Shown here: positions 27,201 to 35,857 of the stretch, piece after piece
Numbering within the stretch: the first letter of the stretch is position 1
Layout: every line of letters starts with the position of its first letter
Assembly: GCA_963778675.1 (NCBI GenBank)
Contig: CAVZVI010000014.1
Coordinates: forward strand, 1,235,728 to 1,299,727
Length of the DNA stretch: 64,000 bases
Source: CAWCDJ01 sp963778675
GTDB taxonomy: Bacteria > Acidobacteriota > Terriglobia > Bryobacterales > Bryobacteraceae
Direction: 5' to 3'
Made by a program: the position numbers and the translations under genes
The notes under the pieces: model-generated
What the model was told of the DNA's origin: nothing
Database searches by the model: none
The model's input: only the letters and a program-made list of their open reading frames with translations

Positions 27201-27381
27201 AAATGTCTATCTGGCGGCAGGGCAGATCTACGTGTATAACGCTTCGGGCAAGCCGATCGATGTCATCAATGTTCCGGAGCGTCCGCTCGACCTGGTCTTC
27301 GGCGGGAAGGATCGCCGCACGCTGTTCATTCTCACGCAATCTTCGCTTTACGCGGTGCGTGCGCGTTTTGCGGGCCTGTAG
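24292..27381 (+). CDS. Secreted two-helix pectate-lyase-3/GH55-like protein fused to a C-terminal beta-propeller
   Basis: 1029 residues with a signal peptide (VLLGMVLAGIVPVSRAAS). Two parallel beta-helix units each open with the Pectate_lyase_3/GH55 motif: VRGDGQADDSAALQAAI near residue 42, and VKGDGVTDETAAIQKAI near residue 400. GH55 exo-beta-1,3-glucanases have this paired-helix plan. After about residue 730 there is an SMP-30/NHL-like propeller (NISGAAADASGNLYFVDSHWQRIYRW, and LAQDSAGNVYLAAGQIYVYN). It probably binds and cleaves an extracellular polysaccharide; which linkage is unknown, and I cannot point to the catalytic acid. Genes on both sides are on the opposite strand. Confidence 0.78.
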   Translation: MRTFVLLGMVLAGIVPVSRAASFYPSRLDDPKAVYLTKDRFPVRGDGQADDSAALQAAIDRVQETTGEGILFIPPGRYRITRTIFVWPGIRVIGYGEQRPVFVLADNTPGFQRGIGYMFFFAGFRLNRRPAGAGRAGRGFRLPPAPEGTVPPDQSIPDANPGTFYSAMSNVDFEIGNDNAAAVGIRFHVAQHGYLAHMDFRIGSGLAALNDIGNEAEDLHFHGGRYGILTRKPSPAWQFTLIDSTFDGQREAAIRENEAGLTLVHDEFRNVPTAISIDPRYSDELWVKDSRFENISGPAIVISNENSRMTEINLENIVCQRVPVFARFRESGRQLAGPGDLYEVKVFSHGLTLPALGAVGEVKTRFDAAPLKTLPPPSPNAIRGLPPSAAWVNLRSLGVKGDGVTDETAAIQKAITDHPVLYIPSGAYIVSDTLRLRPDSVLIGLHPDQTQFDILDSTPAFQGPGAPRPLLEAPRGGDNIVTGIGLYTGGINSRAVGALWMAGKDSLMDDVRFLGGHGTNGPDGKRVNPYAANLFSDPNPHRRWDAQYPSLWITNGGGGTFANIWTPDTFAQAGLYISDTSTPGRVYELSSEHHVRTEIKLDRAANWELYALQTEGEREESASAYSLDISRSNHITVANYHGYRVVRSYHPFPYAIRLYDSHDIRFRNVHVDSNSAMTQCDESGCRQYTRSSKVSFENCIFDESLHAEVRDREFAWLDVSGSAAPPRPRGPSPVLEAGATVEKLSTGFYNISGAAADASGNLYFVDSHWQRIYRWSPDSKDLRIIRDNPLEPVNLVFDKAGNLIVVSSGGKGMTVYAIRPDGPEDQVTVLPAEPSSERPGMTPVLPVNYWVNGDFTNTFSTETYEYTSLDQMFSKVVSTRKPYQYVSPDHSLFIPAGEAFVQGPPYFGYKFAYILQAFGLVKAVPGKPFYVTNESEQRTYTGTVKDDGTLSGLRIFAEQGGENLAQDSAGNVYLAAGQIYVYNASGKPIDVINVPERPLDLVFGGKDRRTLFILTQSSLYAVRARFAGL

Positions 27382-27392
27382 AGCCTGCGAAA

Positions 27393-28856
27393 TCACCGCT
27401 CCAATTGAAGCAGCCGCCGCTCCGCGAGCTTCCGGACGACGGCGCAGCATTGCTCGCGCACGGCTTCGGGCGGAGCTTTCACCTGCGCCGCCAGCTCGCT
27501 CACCAGCTCTCCCAGCGTGCGCGTACCGTCGAAGCGGCCCACGAAGCCGGCCACCTGCTGGTCCAGCGCCATCGACGCCGGCACGGCGCCCGTCAGCCGC
27601 AGCTTGAGCGATTCGATGCCCCACCGCCCGCCCGACGCCCGCGCCACCTGCTCCAGTTGCGCTCCCGCGGGCAGTCGCGGCTTCACCGGCAGCAACGCTT
27701 CATCGCCCGGATGCTCCGAAAGAATGTCCTGCGTGGCGAATGTCCGCGGCACCAGGTCTCCGAATCCGTTTGTTCCCTCCACGGCCTGCTCGTCGATCCG
27801 CACCCAGTTCTTCCCGGTGCGCCGGCGCAACGCCAGGATCCCTCCGTGGACCTCCTGCACGCCTTGCCGCCGGTAGTACTCGATCCAGTCGCCGAACCGG
27901 ACGGCCGACCGCTGCTCCGGCCACGTCGCCTGGATCCGCTCCTCGGCGTAGGTGGCGGCATCGCGCGCATACGAGCGCACGATCCACGCGTCGCATCCCG
28001 AGGCCTCCACCCACTCCGCCAGCCGCTCCTGCCACGGCTGGCCTTCGACCTGCACCCATTCGATGAGCGCCTGGAAGTATCCGCCGTCGTTCAGATGTTG
28101 CGCGGCTTCCCGCACCACCCGCCGGCAATAGAAGTCCAGCTCCATGCTGTTCTCGCAGAAGATCTGCGACTTTCCGGGCGTTACGAAGAACGGCGGGTTC
28201 GCCATGATCAGGTCGAATTTCCGGTTCCCGACCGTCTCGAAGGTATCGCCGGTCAGGGCCTCCACGTTGTCGACACCGTTCAGCCAGGCGTTGAACTGCG
28301 TGAACTCCTCGGCCCGTGGATTCAGGTCGGTCGCGGTGACCTGCCGGCTCCGCCCCGCCGCCAGGATCCCCAGGATCCCGCAGCCAGACCCCAGGTCGAG
28401 CGCCGTTTCCGAAGGTGTTCCCTCGGCGAACAACTGCAGCAGGCGGGTGGTGGTGTTCGGCCAGAGCACCAGGTCATCGGAGTGCCCGGAACGCATGCGG
28501 GCAGGGGAGTCGGCCGCGAACACAAAATCGTCGCAGGGCGTCAGCATCACGTTGGAGGTGACGTCGCCGCCATCGCGCCGCAGGACGCCGCACGACGCCA
28601 TCGACTCCAGGACCGGGGCTGGGATGAGACCCGCTACCGAGCTGGTGTCTTGCGGAACTCCGAGGAAGAAGAGCCGCACCAGAAGGTTGAGCACATCGGG
28701 CCTGCCGGTTCGCTCCATCATGTACGCCAGGTCGGCCGAGTTCTTGGGCAGTTCGCGAAGCCACGGAGACTCGCGAAACGTATCGTGCACGAAGCCCGAG
28801 TCCTTCAACCAGCCGCGGATCCGCTGCGCGTCGACATTCGAAAGTGGCTTCAGCAT
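27393..28856 (-). CDS. Class I SAM-dependent methyltransferase (N5/N6-type, NPPF) with extra N- and C-terminal domains
   Basis: 487 residues. An N-terminal domain of about 140 residues (DLAYMMERTGRPDVLNLLVRLF) precedes the methyltransferase core: SAM-binding ALDLGSGCGILGI and TATDLNPRAEEF, and the amino-methylase motif MANPPFFV. A C-terminal region of about 200 residues ends in a helical domain (FDGTRTLGELVSELAAQV). NPPF enzymes methylate glutamine in proteins (HemK/PrmC), exocyclic amines in RNA (RlmG/RsmC) or DNA adenine. The extra domains match a group annotated as DUF7059/DUF7782 methyltransferases in actinobacteria. The target is unknown. A TAGAAT box lies 8 nt before the ATG. Confidence 0.78.
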   Translation of the reverse strand: MLKPLSNVDAQRIRGWLKDSGFVHDTFRESPWLRELPKNSADLAYMMERTGRPDVLNLLVRLFFLGVPQDTSSVAGLIPAPVLESMASCGVLRRDGGDVTSNVMLTPCDDFVFAADSPARMRSGHSDDLVLWPNTTTRLLQLFAEGTPSETALDLGSGCGILGILAAGRSRQVTATDLNPRAEEFTQFNAWLNGVDNVEALTGDTFETVGNRKFDLIMANPPFFVTPGKSQIFCENSMELDFYCRRVVREAAQHLNDGGYFQALIEWVQVEGQPWQERLAEWVEASGCDAWIVRSYARDAATYAEERIQATWPEQRSAVRFGDWIEYYRRQGVQEVHGGILALRRRTGKNWVRIDEQAVEGTNGFGDLVPRTFATQDILSEHPGDEALLPVKPRLPAGAQLEQVARASGGRWGIESLKLRLTGAVPASMALDQQVAGFVGRFDGTRTLGELVSELAAQVKAPPEAVREQCCAVVRKLAERRLLQLER

Positions 28857-28864
28857 ACAGGGCT

Positions 28865-28870
28865 ATTCTA
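28865..28870 (-). promoter_or_regulatory. -10-like TAGAAT eight bases before the methyltransferase ATG
   Basis: Minus-strand TAGAAT, 8 nt upstream of the ATG at 28856, with no Shine-Dalgarno between. It suggests a leaderless message. Confidence 0.4.
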
Positions 28871-28912
28871 ACCTTCGCCCCATGTTAAATTGAGGGGAAC
28901 CCCAACCCTCGC

Positions 28913-29698
28913 ATGACTACACCTGGAGAGAAGTTTCAAAAGCTGGTCGACCTGATGGCACGGCTGCGCGCCCCCGGCGGCTGCCCCTGGGATCGCGAGC
29001 AGACTTTCGACTCCATCAAGCCGTACACGCTCGAAGAGACTTACGAGGTTCTCGACGCCATCGACCGGCGCGATTGGAAGGACCTGGCCGAGGAACTGGG
29101 CGACTTTCTGCTGCAGGCCGTTTTCTACGCCCAGATGGCCGCCGAAGAAGACCTGTTCGGCATCGGCGACGCTCTCGACGCCATCAACGGGAAGCTGGTT
29201 CGGCGGCATCCTCACGTCTTCGGCGAGCAGTCGGCCGAAACCGCGGGCGACGTGAAGCGCATCTGGGGCGAAGTCAAAGCCGCCGAGAAGAAAGACAAGG
29301 GGCAGCACGAGGCCGGCCTGCTCGCCTCCGTGCCCCGCGCTCTGCCGGCCCTGGTCGAAGGACAGCAGATCAGCTCCCGTGCGGCGGGCGCCGGATTCGA
29401 TTGGGAAAATCCCGACCAGGTAATCGACAAGCTGCACGAGGAGCTCGCCGAATTCGCGGAAGCGCGCCGCGCCGCGGACCCCGTGGAGCTCGAAAACGAA
29501 CTGGGCGACATGCTCTTCGTCCTCGTCAACCTGGCCCGCTTCGTGAAGGTGGATCCGGAACAGGCGCTCCGCAAGACCAACGCCAAGTTCCGCGAGCGCT
29601 TCGGGTATATCGAGCGCAAGTTAGCCGAGCGCGGCAAGACGCTCCAGGAATCCAACATCGAGGAAATGGAGGCCCTGTGGCAGGAGGCCAAGCGCTGA
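28913..29698 (+). CDS. mazG: Nucleoside triphosphate pyrophosphohydrolase MazG
   Basis: 261 residues, full length for the double-domain MazG. The N-terminal domain shows LVDLMARLRAPGGCPWDREQTF, the EETYEVLDAI Mg-binding helix and EELGDFLLQAVFYAQMA. The C-terminal repeat shows KLHEELAEFAEARR and ELENELGDMLFVLVNLAR, with the E-x-x-E...E-x-x-D metal pattern conserved in both. It hydrolyses (d)NTPs to the monophosphate and pyrophosphate, cleaning non-canonical nucleotides. It opens a run of overlapping genes: the GNAT gene starts at GTG 29677 inside mazG. Confidence 0.93.
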   Translation: MTTPGEKFQKLVDLMARLRAPGGCPWDREQTFDSIKPYTLEETYEVLDAIDRRDWKDLAEELGDFLLQAVFYAQMAAEEDLFGIGDALDAINGKLVRRHPHVFGEQSAETAGDVKRIWGEVKAAEKKDKGQHEAGLLASVPRALPALVEGQQISSRAAGAGFDWENPDQVIDKLHEELAEFAEARRAADPVELENELGDMLFVLVNLARFVKVDPEQALRKTNAKFRERFGYIERKLAERGKTLQESNIEEMEALWQEAKR

Positions 29699-30423
29699 TC
29701 GAAATCCGCCAGTTGCACCTCCTCGAAGAGTTCGGCGATGTGCTGCGCCTCCAGCAGCTCATCTGGGGGTTCGCGGATATCGAACTGCTGCCGCTGCGCT
29801 TCCTGGTGGTTGTCGGCAAGGTGGGCGGCCATGTATTCGGAGCGTTCGACGGGGCCGAGATGGTGGGCTTCTGTTTCGCCATCCCCGGCGTGAAGACGGG
29901 CGGGCGCCCATACCTGCACAGCCACATGCTGGGCGTGCTGCCGGCGTATCACAACGCGGGCATCGGCCGCCGCCTCAAGCTGCGCCAGCGCGAAGAAGCC
30001 CTCGGCCGCGGCATCCAGTTGATCGAGTGGACCTTCGACCCCCTGGAGCTCAAGAACGCGTTCTTCAATATCGAGCGGCTCGGCGCCATCGTCCGCCGCT
30101 ACAACGAAAACCAGTACGGTGTCACGGCCAGCCCGCTGCACGGCGGGCTTCCCACCGACCGCTGCATTGCCGAATGGTGGCTCGATTCGCCGCGCGTCAA
30201 ATCGGTGCTGGCGGGCGACGGCATACCACATGGCCCAACCGCCGAACGCGTGGCCTACCCGGCCGATATCGCCGGCATCCGCGCCCGCGAGCGCGACGGC
30301 GCCCGCCAGATCCAGCAGGCCAACGCCGAACGGTTTCAGGAAGCCTTCGCCAGGGGCCTCGCCGTCACCGGCTTCGAGCGCACCGAACAAGAGGGAACCT
30401 ATCTGCTGGAGCCATGGCAATGA
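29677..30423 (+). CDS. GNAT-type acyltransferase of the COG3375 group
   Basis: About 248 residues. I place the start at GTG 29677, since GGAGG (29668-29672) is 4 nt upstream; it overlaps mazG by 22 bp. The acetyl-CoA site is GVLPAYHNAGIGRRLKLRQREEAL, matching the GNAT R/Q-x-x-G-x-G/A loop. Downstream are IEWTFDPLELKNAFFNIERLGA and YGVTASPLHGGLPTDR, typical of COG3375 proteins, which are often next to menC-like genes. The next gene overlaps it by ATGA. In characterised systems a GNAT N-succinyltransferase works with N-succinylamino-acid racemase to convert D- to L-amino acids; that role is inferred here. Confidence 0.8.
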   Translation: MAGGQALIEIRQLHLLEEFGDVLRLQQLIWGFADIELLPLRFLVVVGKVGGHVFGAFDGAEMVGFCFAIPGVKTGGRPYLHSHMLGVLPAYHNAGIGRRLKLRQREEALGRGIQLIEWTFDPLELKNAFFNIERLGAIVRRYNENQYGVTASPLHGGLPTDRCIAEWWLDSPRVKSVLAGDGIPHGPTAERVAYPADIAGIRARERDGARQIQQANAERFQEAFARGLAVTGFERTEQEGTYLLEPWQ

Positions 30424-31529
30424 AACTGGAACGCGTCACCCTTCGCCAGATCCGCATGCCGCTGGTCCACTTTTTCGAGACCAGCTTCGGCCGTACTTAC
30501 AGCCGCGATATCGTGCTGGTGGAGGTCCAGGGCGAAGGCGCTTCCGGCTGGGGCGAGGTCACCGCCGGCGAGAACCCCTTCTATAACGAGGAGTGGACCG
30601 ATTCCGCCTGGCTCATCCTGCGCGATTACGCCGCGCCGCGCGTGCTCGGTAAATCGCTCGGCGGCCCCGAGGACGTCTACCCGCTTACGGCACACATCCG
30701 CGGACACAACATGGCGCGCGGCGGCCTGGAAACCGCCGTCTGGGACCTGGCCGCCCGCCTGGAATGTGTCCCGCTCTGGAAAAAGATCGGCGCCGGCGCC
30801 CGCCGCGAGATCCCCTGCGGCGTCTCGATCGGCATCCAGGATTCCGTGGAGCAGCTTTTCGAGAAGATCGAGACCGAACTGGCCGCCGGCTACCAGCGCA
30901 TCAAGATGAAGATCAAGCCAGGCTGGGATGTGGACGTCGTGCGCCGGGTGCGCGAGCGGTTCCCCTCCATCAAGCTGATGGCCGACGCCAACTCCGCCTA
31001 CACCCTGGCCGATGCGGCGCACCTCAAGAAGCTCGACGATTATTACCTGATGATGATCGAACAGCCCCTGGGCCACGACGAGATCATCGACCACGCCGCG
31101 CTGCAGGCACAGCTTCAGACCCCCATCTGCCTCGACGAGTGCATCCGCACGGCCCACCAGGCGGACCAGGCGATCCGGATGCACGCCTGCGGCATCCTCA
31201 ACATCAAGCTGGGACGGGTGGGGGGCTTCCGCGAGGCCAAGAAGGTCCACGACGTAGCCCAGGCCGCCGGCGTTCCGGTGTGGTGCGGCGGGATGCTGGA
31301 GGCGGGCATCGGCCGGGCCCACAACGTGGCGCTGGCCTCGCTGCCGAACTTCGTGCTGCCGGGCGACGTTTCGGCCAGCAAGCGTTACTGGAAGCACGAC
31401 ATCATCGTGCCGCCCGTCGAAACCACCCCGCGTGGAACCATCGAACTGCGCGACGACCCCGGCTTCGGCTACGCCCTCGACCAGGACTTCATCCGCGGTG
31501 TGACGGTGCGCGAGGAGAGCGTCGGTTGA
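30420..31529 (+). CDS. menC: o-Succinylbenzoate synthase / N-acylamino-acid racemase (enolase superfamily)
   Basis: 369 residues from ATG 30420 (GGAG at 30408-30411). The MLE-subgroup catalytic set is complete: the Lys pair in RIKMKIKPG, Asp in MADANSAYT, Glu in MIEQPL, Asp in CLDECI, and Lys in LNIKLGRVGGF. GGMLEAGIGRAHNVALASL is the OSBS/NSAR signature. MenC and N-succinylamino-acid racemase cannot be told apart by sequence. No other men gene is nearby, and the coupled GNAT favours racemase use. ATGA overlap before, TTGA overlap after, so it sits in the middle of a coupled operon. Confidence 0.88.
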   Translation: MKLERVTLRQIRMPLVHFFETSFGRTYSRDIVLVEVQGEGASGWGEVTAGENPFYNEEWTDSAWLILRDYAAPRVLGKSLGGPEDVYPLTAHIRGHNMARGGLETAVWDLAARLECVPLWKKIGAGARREIPCGVSIGIQDSVEQLFEKIETELAAGYQRIKMKIKPGWDVDVVRRVRERFPSIKLMADANSAYTLADAAHLKKLDDYYLMMIEQPLGHDEIIDHAALQAQLQTPICLDECIRTAHQADQAIRMHACGILNIKLGRVGGFREAKKVHDVAQAAGVPVWCGGMLEAGIGRAHNVALASLPNFVLPGDVSASKRYWKHDIIVPPVETTPRGTIELRDDPGFGYALDQDFIRGVTVREESVG

Positions 31530-32821
31530 ACGAATTCCTCAACCTCCTCCGCCACAACCGCAACTATCGCAATACCTGGATCGGGCAGGTGGTCAGCGAG
31601 ATCGGCGACCACTTCAATAACATCGCCGTTTTCAGCCTCGCGGTTTCCGAAACCAGGTCCGGGCTGGTGGTGAGCGGTGTCATGCTGTCGCGCGCCATCC
31701 CCGCCATGCTCATCGGGCCGGTCGCCGGCGTGGTGCTCGACCGCTTCAACCGCAAGACCATCATGATCGCGAGCGACCTGATCCGCGCCGTGGTCGCTGC
31801 ACTTTTCATCCTCACCATTCACCGCCACGATACCTGGCTGCTCTACGTGCTGAGCGGACTGCTGATGCTGGCCTCGCCCTTCTTCACCAGCGGGCGGGCG
31901 GCGATTCTGCCGAGCATCGCCACCAGGGACGAACTGCACACCGCCAATTCGCTCACCCAGACCACCCAGTGGACCACGCTGACGATCGGCACCTTCCTCG
32001 GCGGCACCAGCGTGATGGCCTTCGGCTACCACTGGGCCTTCGCCGGAAATGCCGCCTCGTTTCTGGTTTCGGCCTTCTGCATCTCGCGCCTCTTCCTGCC
32101 CGGACGCGGCTTCCGGCCGCCGCGCGCCGCGCTCACCGGAGCCGAAGTGGTCCGTCCGTGGCGCGACTACCGCGAAGGTCTCGGCTACATGAAATCGGTG
32201 CCGCTGATCCTCGGGCTGCTCATGATCAACATCGGATGGGCGACTGGCGGCGGCGCCGCGCAGATCCTGTTCAGCGTCTTCGGCGAGATCGTCTTCAACC
32301 GCGGACCGGCCGGGCTCGGCATGGTCTGGGGATTCGCCGGCATCGGCCTGTTGATCGGCGGCGCCATCGCCCATGCCGCCGGCCGCCGCATGAGCTTCCG
32401 CAACTACAAGCGCATCATCAGCATTTGCTACGTGGTGCACGGCGGATCCTACATTCTGTTCAGCCAGGCTCGCCAGTTCCCCTGGGCCCTGTTCTTCATT
32501 GCGCTCTCCCGCGCCGGCGTGGGCGTCAGTTCCGTGCTGAACATGTCACAGTTGCTGCGCATCGTTCCGAACGTCTTCCGCGGCAGAGTGTTTTCGACCA
32601 TGGAATCGATCCAGTGGTCGGTGATGATGCTTTCGATGGCGCTCGCTGGAATCGCCTCGCAGTACTATGACCCGCGTACGATCGGCGCCGTAGCGGGCGC
32701 GCTCAGTTCCAGCACGGCGCTATTCTGGGCTTGGGCCCACCTGACCGGCCGGCTGCCCGAGCCGAAGCACGAGGGCATCGAACCCGAGGAGATCGAAGTC
32801 CATGGAGAACCGGCAGTCTAG
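31526..32821 (+). CDS. MFS transporter (MFS_3/enterobactin-exporter-like)
   Basis: 431 residues from TTG 31526 (TTGA overlap with menC, GAGGAG upstream). A 12-helix pattern is visible, for example GLVVSGVMLSRAIPAMLIGPVAGVVL, LLYVLSGLLMLASPFF, MVWGFAGIGLLIGGAIAHAAG and MLSMALAGIASQYY. The LDRFNRKTIMIASD loop is the MFS motif A equivalent between helices 2 and 3. This group (MFS_3, COG0477/2814) usually exports small metabolites or siderophores. The substrate is unknown; an amino-acid-related product of the upstream enzymes is possible. It overlaps the SDR gene by 20 bp. Confidence 0.85.
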   Translation: MNEFLNLLRHNRNYRNTWIGQVVSEIGDHFNNIAVFSLAVSETRSGLVVSGVMLSRAIPAMLIGPVAGVVLDRFNRKTIMIASDLIRAVVAALFILTIHRHDTWLLYVLSGLLMLASPFFTSGRAAILPSIATRDELHTANSLTQTTQWTTLTIGTFLGGTSVMAFGYHWAFAGNAASFLVSAFCISRLFLPGRGFRPPRAALTGAEVVRPWRDYREGLGYMKSVPLILGLLMINIGWATGGGAAQILFSVFGEIVFNRGPAGLGMVWGFAGIGLLIGGAIAHAAGRRMSFRNYKRIISICYVVHGGSYILFSQARQFPWALFFIALSRAGVGVSSVLNMSQLLRIVPNVFRGRVFSTMESIQWSVMMLSMALAGIASQYYDPRTIGAVAGALSSSTALFWAWAHLTGRLPEPKHEGIEPEEIEVHGEPAV

Positions 32822-33536
32822 CCTCTCGTCCAAAGTCATCCTCGTCACCGGCTCGGCCAAGCGGATCGGCCGCGGCATTGCGCTCCGCCTGGCACAGGAG
32901 GGCGCCCGCGTCGCCATCCACTACGACCGCTCCGAGGCCGAAGCCCGCCGCACCGCCTCGGAATGCGGCGGCGGCGCGGAGGTCTTTCGCGCCAACCTCG
33001 AAAGCGTCGGCGAAATCGCGCGTCTGTTCCGCGAAGTCGACGAGCGGTTCGGCCGCCTCGACGGCCTGGTGAATAACGCGGCCCGCTTCACGCGCTTCGA
33101 CCCGCTCGACATCACCGAAAAGGACTGGGACTTCATTCACTCCGTGAACCTCAAGGCGGTGTTTTTCTGCTGCCAGCAGGGGGCCCGCCTGATGCGCAAG
33201 ACCGGCGGCGGCCGGATCGTCAACATCAGTTCTCTCGGGGGCATACGCCCGTGGGCCGAGCACGTGCATTACTGCTCGTCGAAGGCCGGAGTGATCATGC
33301 TGACCCGTGCGCTTGCCAAGGCCTTCGCCCCGGACATCACGGTGAATTCCGTAGCCCCCGGGGTGATCCCCTTCGAGGACATCGACGCCCGCGGCAAAGC
33401 CATGATCGAGGCGACGCCGGCGCAACGAGGCGGAACCCCCGCCGAAGTGGCCGACGCGGTTTTGTACTTCCTGCGAGCGTCGAATTTCATTACAGGCCAG
33501 ATCCTGGCCGTCGATGGCGGCCTGAGCCAGCGTTGA
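32802..33536 (+). CDS. Short-chain dehydrogenase/reductase (pteridine-reductase/FabG-like)
   Basis: 244 residues. NADP-binding TGSAKRIGRGIA near the N-terminus, with the arginine-containing TGxxxRIG form typical of pteridine reductases and folM-like SDRs. Structural NNAARF, the catalytic Ser in NISSLGG and the Tyr-x3-Lys in HYCSSKAG are present, and GQILAVDGG is the C-terminal SDR signature. It reduces a carbonyl or pterin with NAD(P)H in the cytoplasm. It closes the coupled run that begins with mazG. It may be FolM-like, but sequence alone does not separate dihydromonapterin reductase from FabG-type activity. Confidence 0.88.
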   Translation: MENRQSSLSSKVILVTGSAKRIGRGIALRLAQEGARVAIHYDRSEAEARRTASECGGGAEVFRANLESVGEIARLFREVDERFGRLDGLVNNAARFTRFDPLDITEKDWDFIHSVNLKAVFFCCQQGARLMRKTGGGRIVNISSLGGIRPWAEHVHYCSSKAGVIMLTRALAKAFAPDITVNSVAPGVIPFEDIDARGKAMIEATPAQRGGTPAEVADAVLYFLRASNFITGQILAVDGGLSQR

Positions 33537-33661
33537 GATCTGTATTTTTCCATACGTCGTACTACTAGACCTTGCCAGAGGTTAGTCGTTTCCTGTACTT
33601 TGGGTGAGCTAAAACTGTTCGATTTCTCGCGTTTGCCAGAAGGAGGAGACTGACCAAGAAT

Positions 33662-35806
33662 ATGACCCGAACCATCGCTCGCTACGCCCTGCCCCTGCTG
33701 CTATGCATGGGAGCGCAGGCAGCTACGACCCAGACGACATTGACGGTGACTGCGACAGTCACCGCTCGTGGACGAGCATCACCGCCACCGGCACTGCGAC
33801 TCTGCAGGGCATCGGAACTGGGACATTCACCGGGACGGTTTCCCTGCGAGCATGACCAACGGCGCCGCAATGTGAGTGCCCCGTTCACCATGACGCTATC
33901 GGGAGGCAACCTGACCGGCACATCACCGCGCCCGCCGACGCATTGCTGACGGGACTTCCACCTCGGCAGCGGATCCGGCAACGATCACTGGCGGAACTGG
34001 TACGTATAGCGGCGCTACGGGTTCTTTCCTTCGCTTTCGGGTTCAGGCTCGGGCTCGATCCTGTCAGTGGCATCACCATTACCTTCACCGGCTCCGGCTC
34101 GATTACGACGGGCGGCACGACCGGCGGGGGCGGCGGCGGGACCTCCCACTCCCACGATTACCGACGTGCTCGATGCCGGCAGCTACACCAAGAACATCGC
34201 CCAGGGGAGCATTTTCGTTGTAAAGGGCACCAACCTGAGCGCCAGCGGCTTCAAACAGTACGGGTTCCCGCTGCCCACGGTTACCGCGGCCGACAACGTC
34301 AAGATCACCTTCACGCCAACCGCGGGCGGCGCCGGGACCGATGCCTACCTCGTGTACCTGTATAACCAGGGCGGCGTGAATCAGCTTGCGGCAATCTTGC
34401 CCTCCACGGTAGCTGCGGGCAACTATAACGTCACCGTCACGAACGGCAGCAGCACCAGCGCGCCTTTCGCTTCCACGGTTGTCCAGCGGAAGATCGGGCT
34501 GATCACCCAGGACAGCACCGGTACCGGGCTGGCGGTAGTTCAAAACTATATCTCGGCCGCCCAACTCGATGTCGACCGCTTCACCACCGGCACCATCTCG
34601 GGCATCACGATCTCACCCGCCAAACCCGGGCAGGTCCTCATCGCCTGGGCAACCGGCATGGGTCCGGTGACCGGGGGCGACAACACTGCTTCGCCGGGCT
34701 TTAACTTCGCAGCTAATGGCGTAGATGTAAAAGTCATCGTTGGTGGTATGAGTATCACACCTGCTTACGCCGGCCGCGCTCCCGGATTGGCCGGGGCGGA
34801 CCAGATCAATTTCACGCTTCCCTCCAACGTGCCCACCGGCTGCACCGTGTCGTTCCAGGTATCGGTGAACGGGGTCGCGAGCAACCCGACGTTCATTGCC
34901 ATCGCGCCGGACGCCTCCGCGAGCGCCTGCGTGATCCCCGGTTTCTCGACCCAGCAGTTGCAGAACTTCGACAACGGCGGCACCTACACGGTGGGTTCTT
35001 TCGCGCTCTCCTCAATATCCGAGAGCGTCGCGGGCTTCAGCGCCAAAATCGAAAGCGCCAGCGGAGCGTTTGTGCAAATCAACGCCTTCCAACTCGCTTC
35101 AGCCTCGCAGTACATTCCCAGTAGCCAGGGTGCCTGCCAGGTGTTCCACACCACCGACAGCAGCGGGCAGGCGTCCACAGCCGGCAGTGCAAAACTCCTG
35201 GATGCCGGCGCGGTGACACTCAACGGTCCGTCCGGGTCCAACATCACCAACCTGATGCTGACCGAGACCAACAACGCGTATTCCGCGACGATCTCCGGCA
35301 TACCCGGCCTTCCGGGCGGATGCAATAACTGCTCGCTCGCGCCAGGTACTTATGCGGTGAGTGGTGCGGGCGGCACCGATGTGAACAAGTTCAATGCCAG
35401 CTTCACGCTGGGCAGCCCGCTCAACGTGACCTTGCCGGATAACGTCGTGCGCAATAGCGGTCTCCCCCTCAATTGGACCGGCGGCAATGCGAACGATATC
35501 GTGCAGATCTATGGCGCCTCCAGCGCGCTTTCGGGGAGCGGATCCAGCACGACCACTGATACCACCTACTTCATCTGCACCACCACGGCGGGCCAGGGTT
35601 CCTTCACCGTTCCGGCTTCGATTCTGAACCAGTTGCCGCCCGTCAGCGCTTCTGCCACGACCAACGGTACGGGCGCGGGGTTCCTGCAGGTTGCCCTGAC
35701 AGCGGCTCCGGCCAGCTTCAGCGCAACCCTGACGAATGGAAAATCCGTCGACGCCGCGTATTTCCTGGGGTTCTCAGGTACGGGCAAGACGGTCTCCTAC
35801 CAGTAG
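33662..35806 (+). CDS. Secreted TIGR03437-type (Solibacter) protein, N-terminal region broken by several frameshifts
   Basis: From ATG 33662 there is a signal peptide (RYALPLLLCMGAQAATT) and then Thr/Gly-rich repeats that change frame several times between about 33750 and 34140 (for example ITATGTATLQGIGTGTFTG in one frame and FTMTLSGGNLTGT in another). From 34140 on, one frame is intact: ITDVLDAGSYTKNIAQGSIF and VKGTNLSAS, the TIGR03437 hallmark, then two IPT/TIG-like beta domains (LIAWATGMGPVTGG; GADQINFTLPSNV) and a further beta-rich tail ending SYQ. Function is unknown; it is probably a surface or periplasmic protein. Several indels in 400 bp mean either local poor sequence or an N-terminus under decay. 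Confidence 0.62.
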
Positions 35807-35844
35807 ATCCTCAACCGGGCCGTCCTCTGCGGCGGCCTGCCCGA

Positions 35845-35850
35845 TATACT
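35845..35850 (+). promoter_or_regulatory. -10-like TATACT before the CHASE2 kinase
   Basis: TATACT ends 7 nt before ATG 35858. The gap also holds GGGAGGA, so both a leaderless start and a very short leader with Shine-Dalgarno are possible. Confidence 0.35.
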
Positions 35851-35857
35851 GGGAGGA

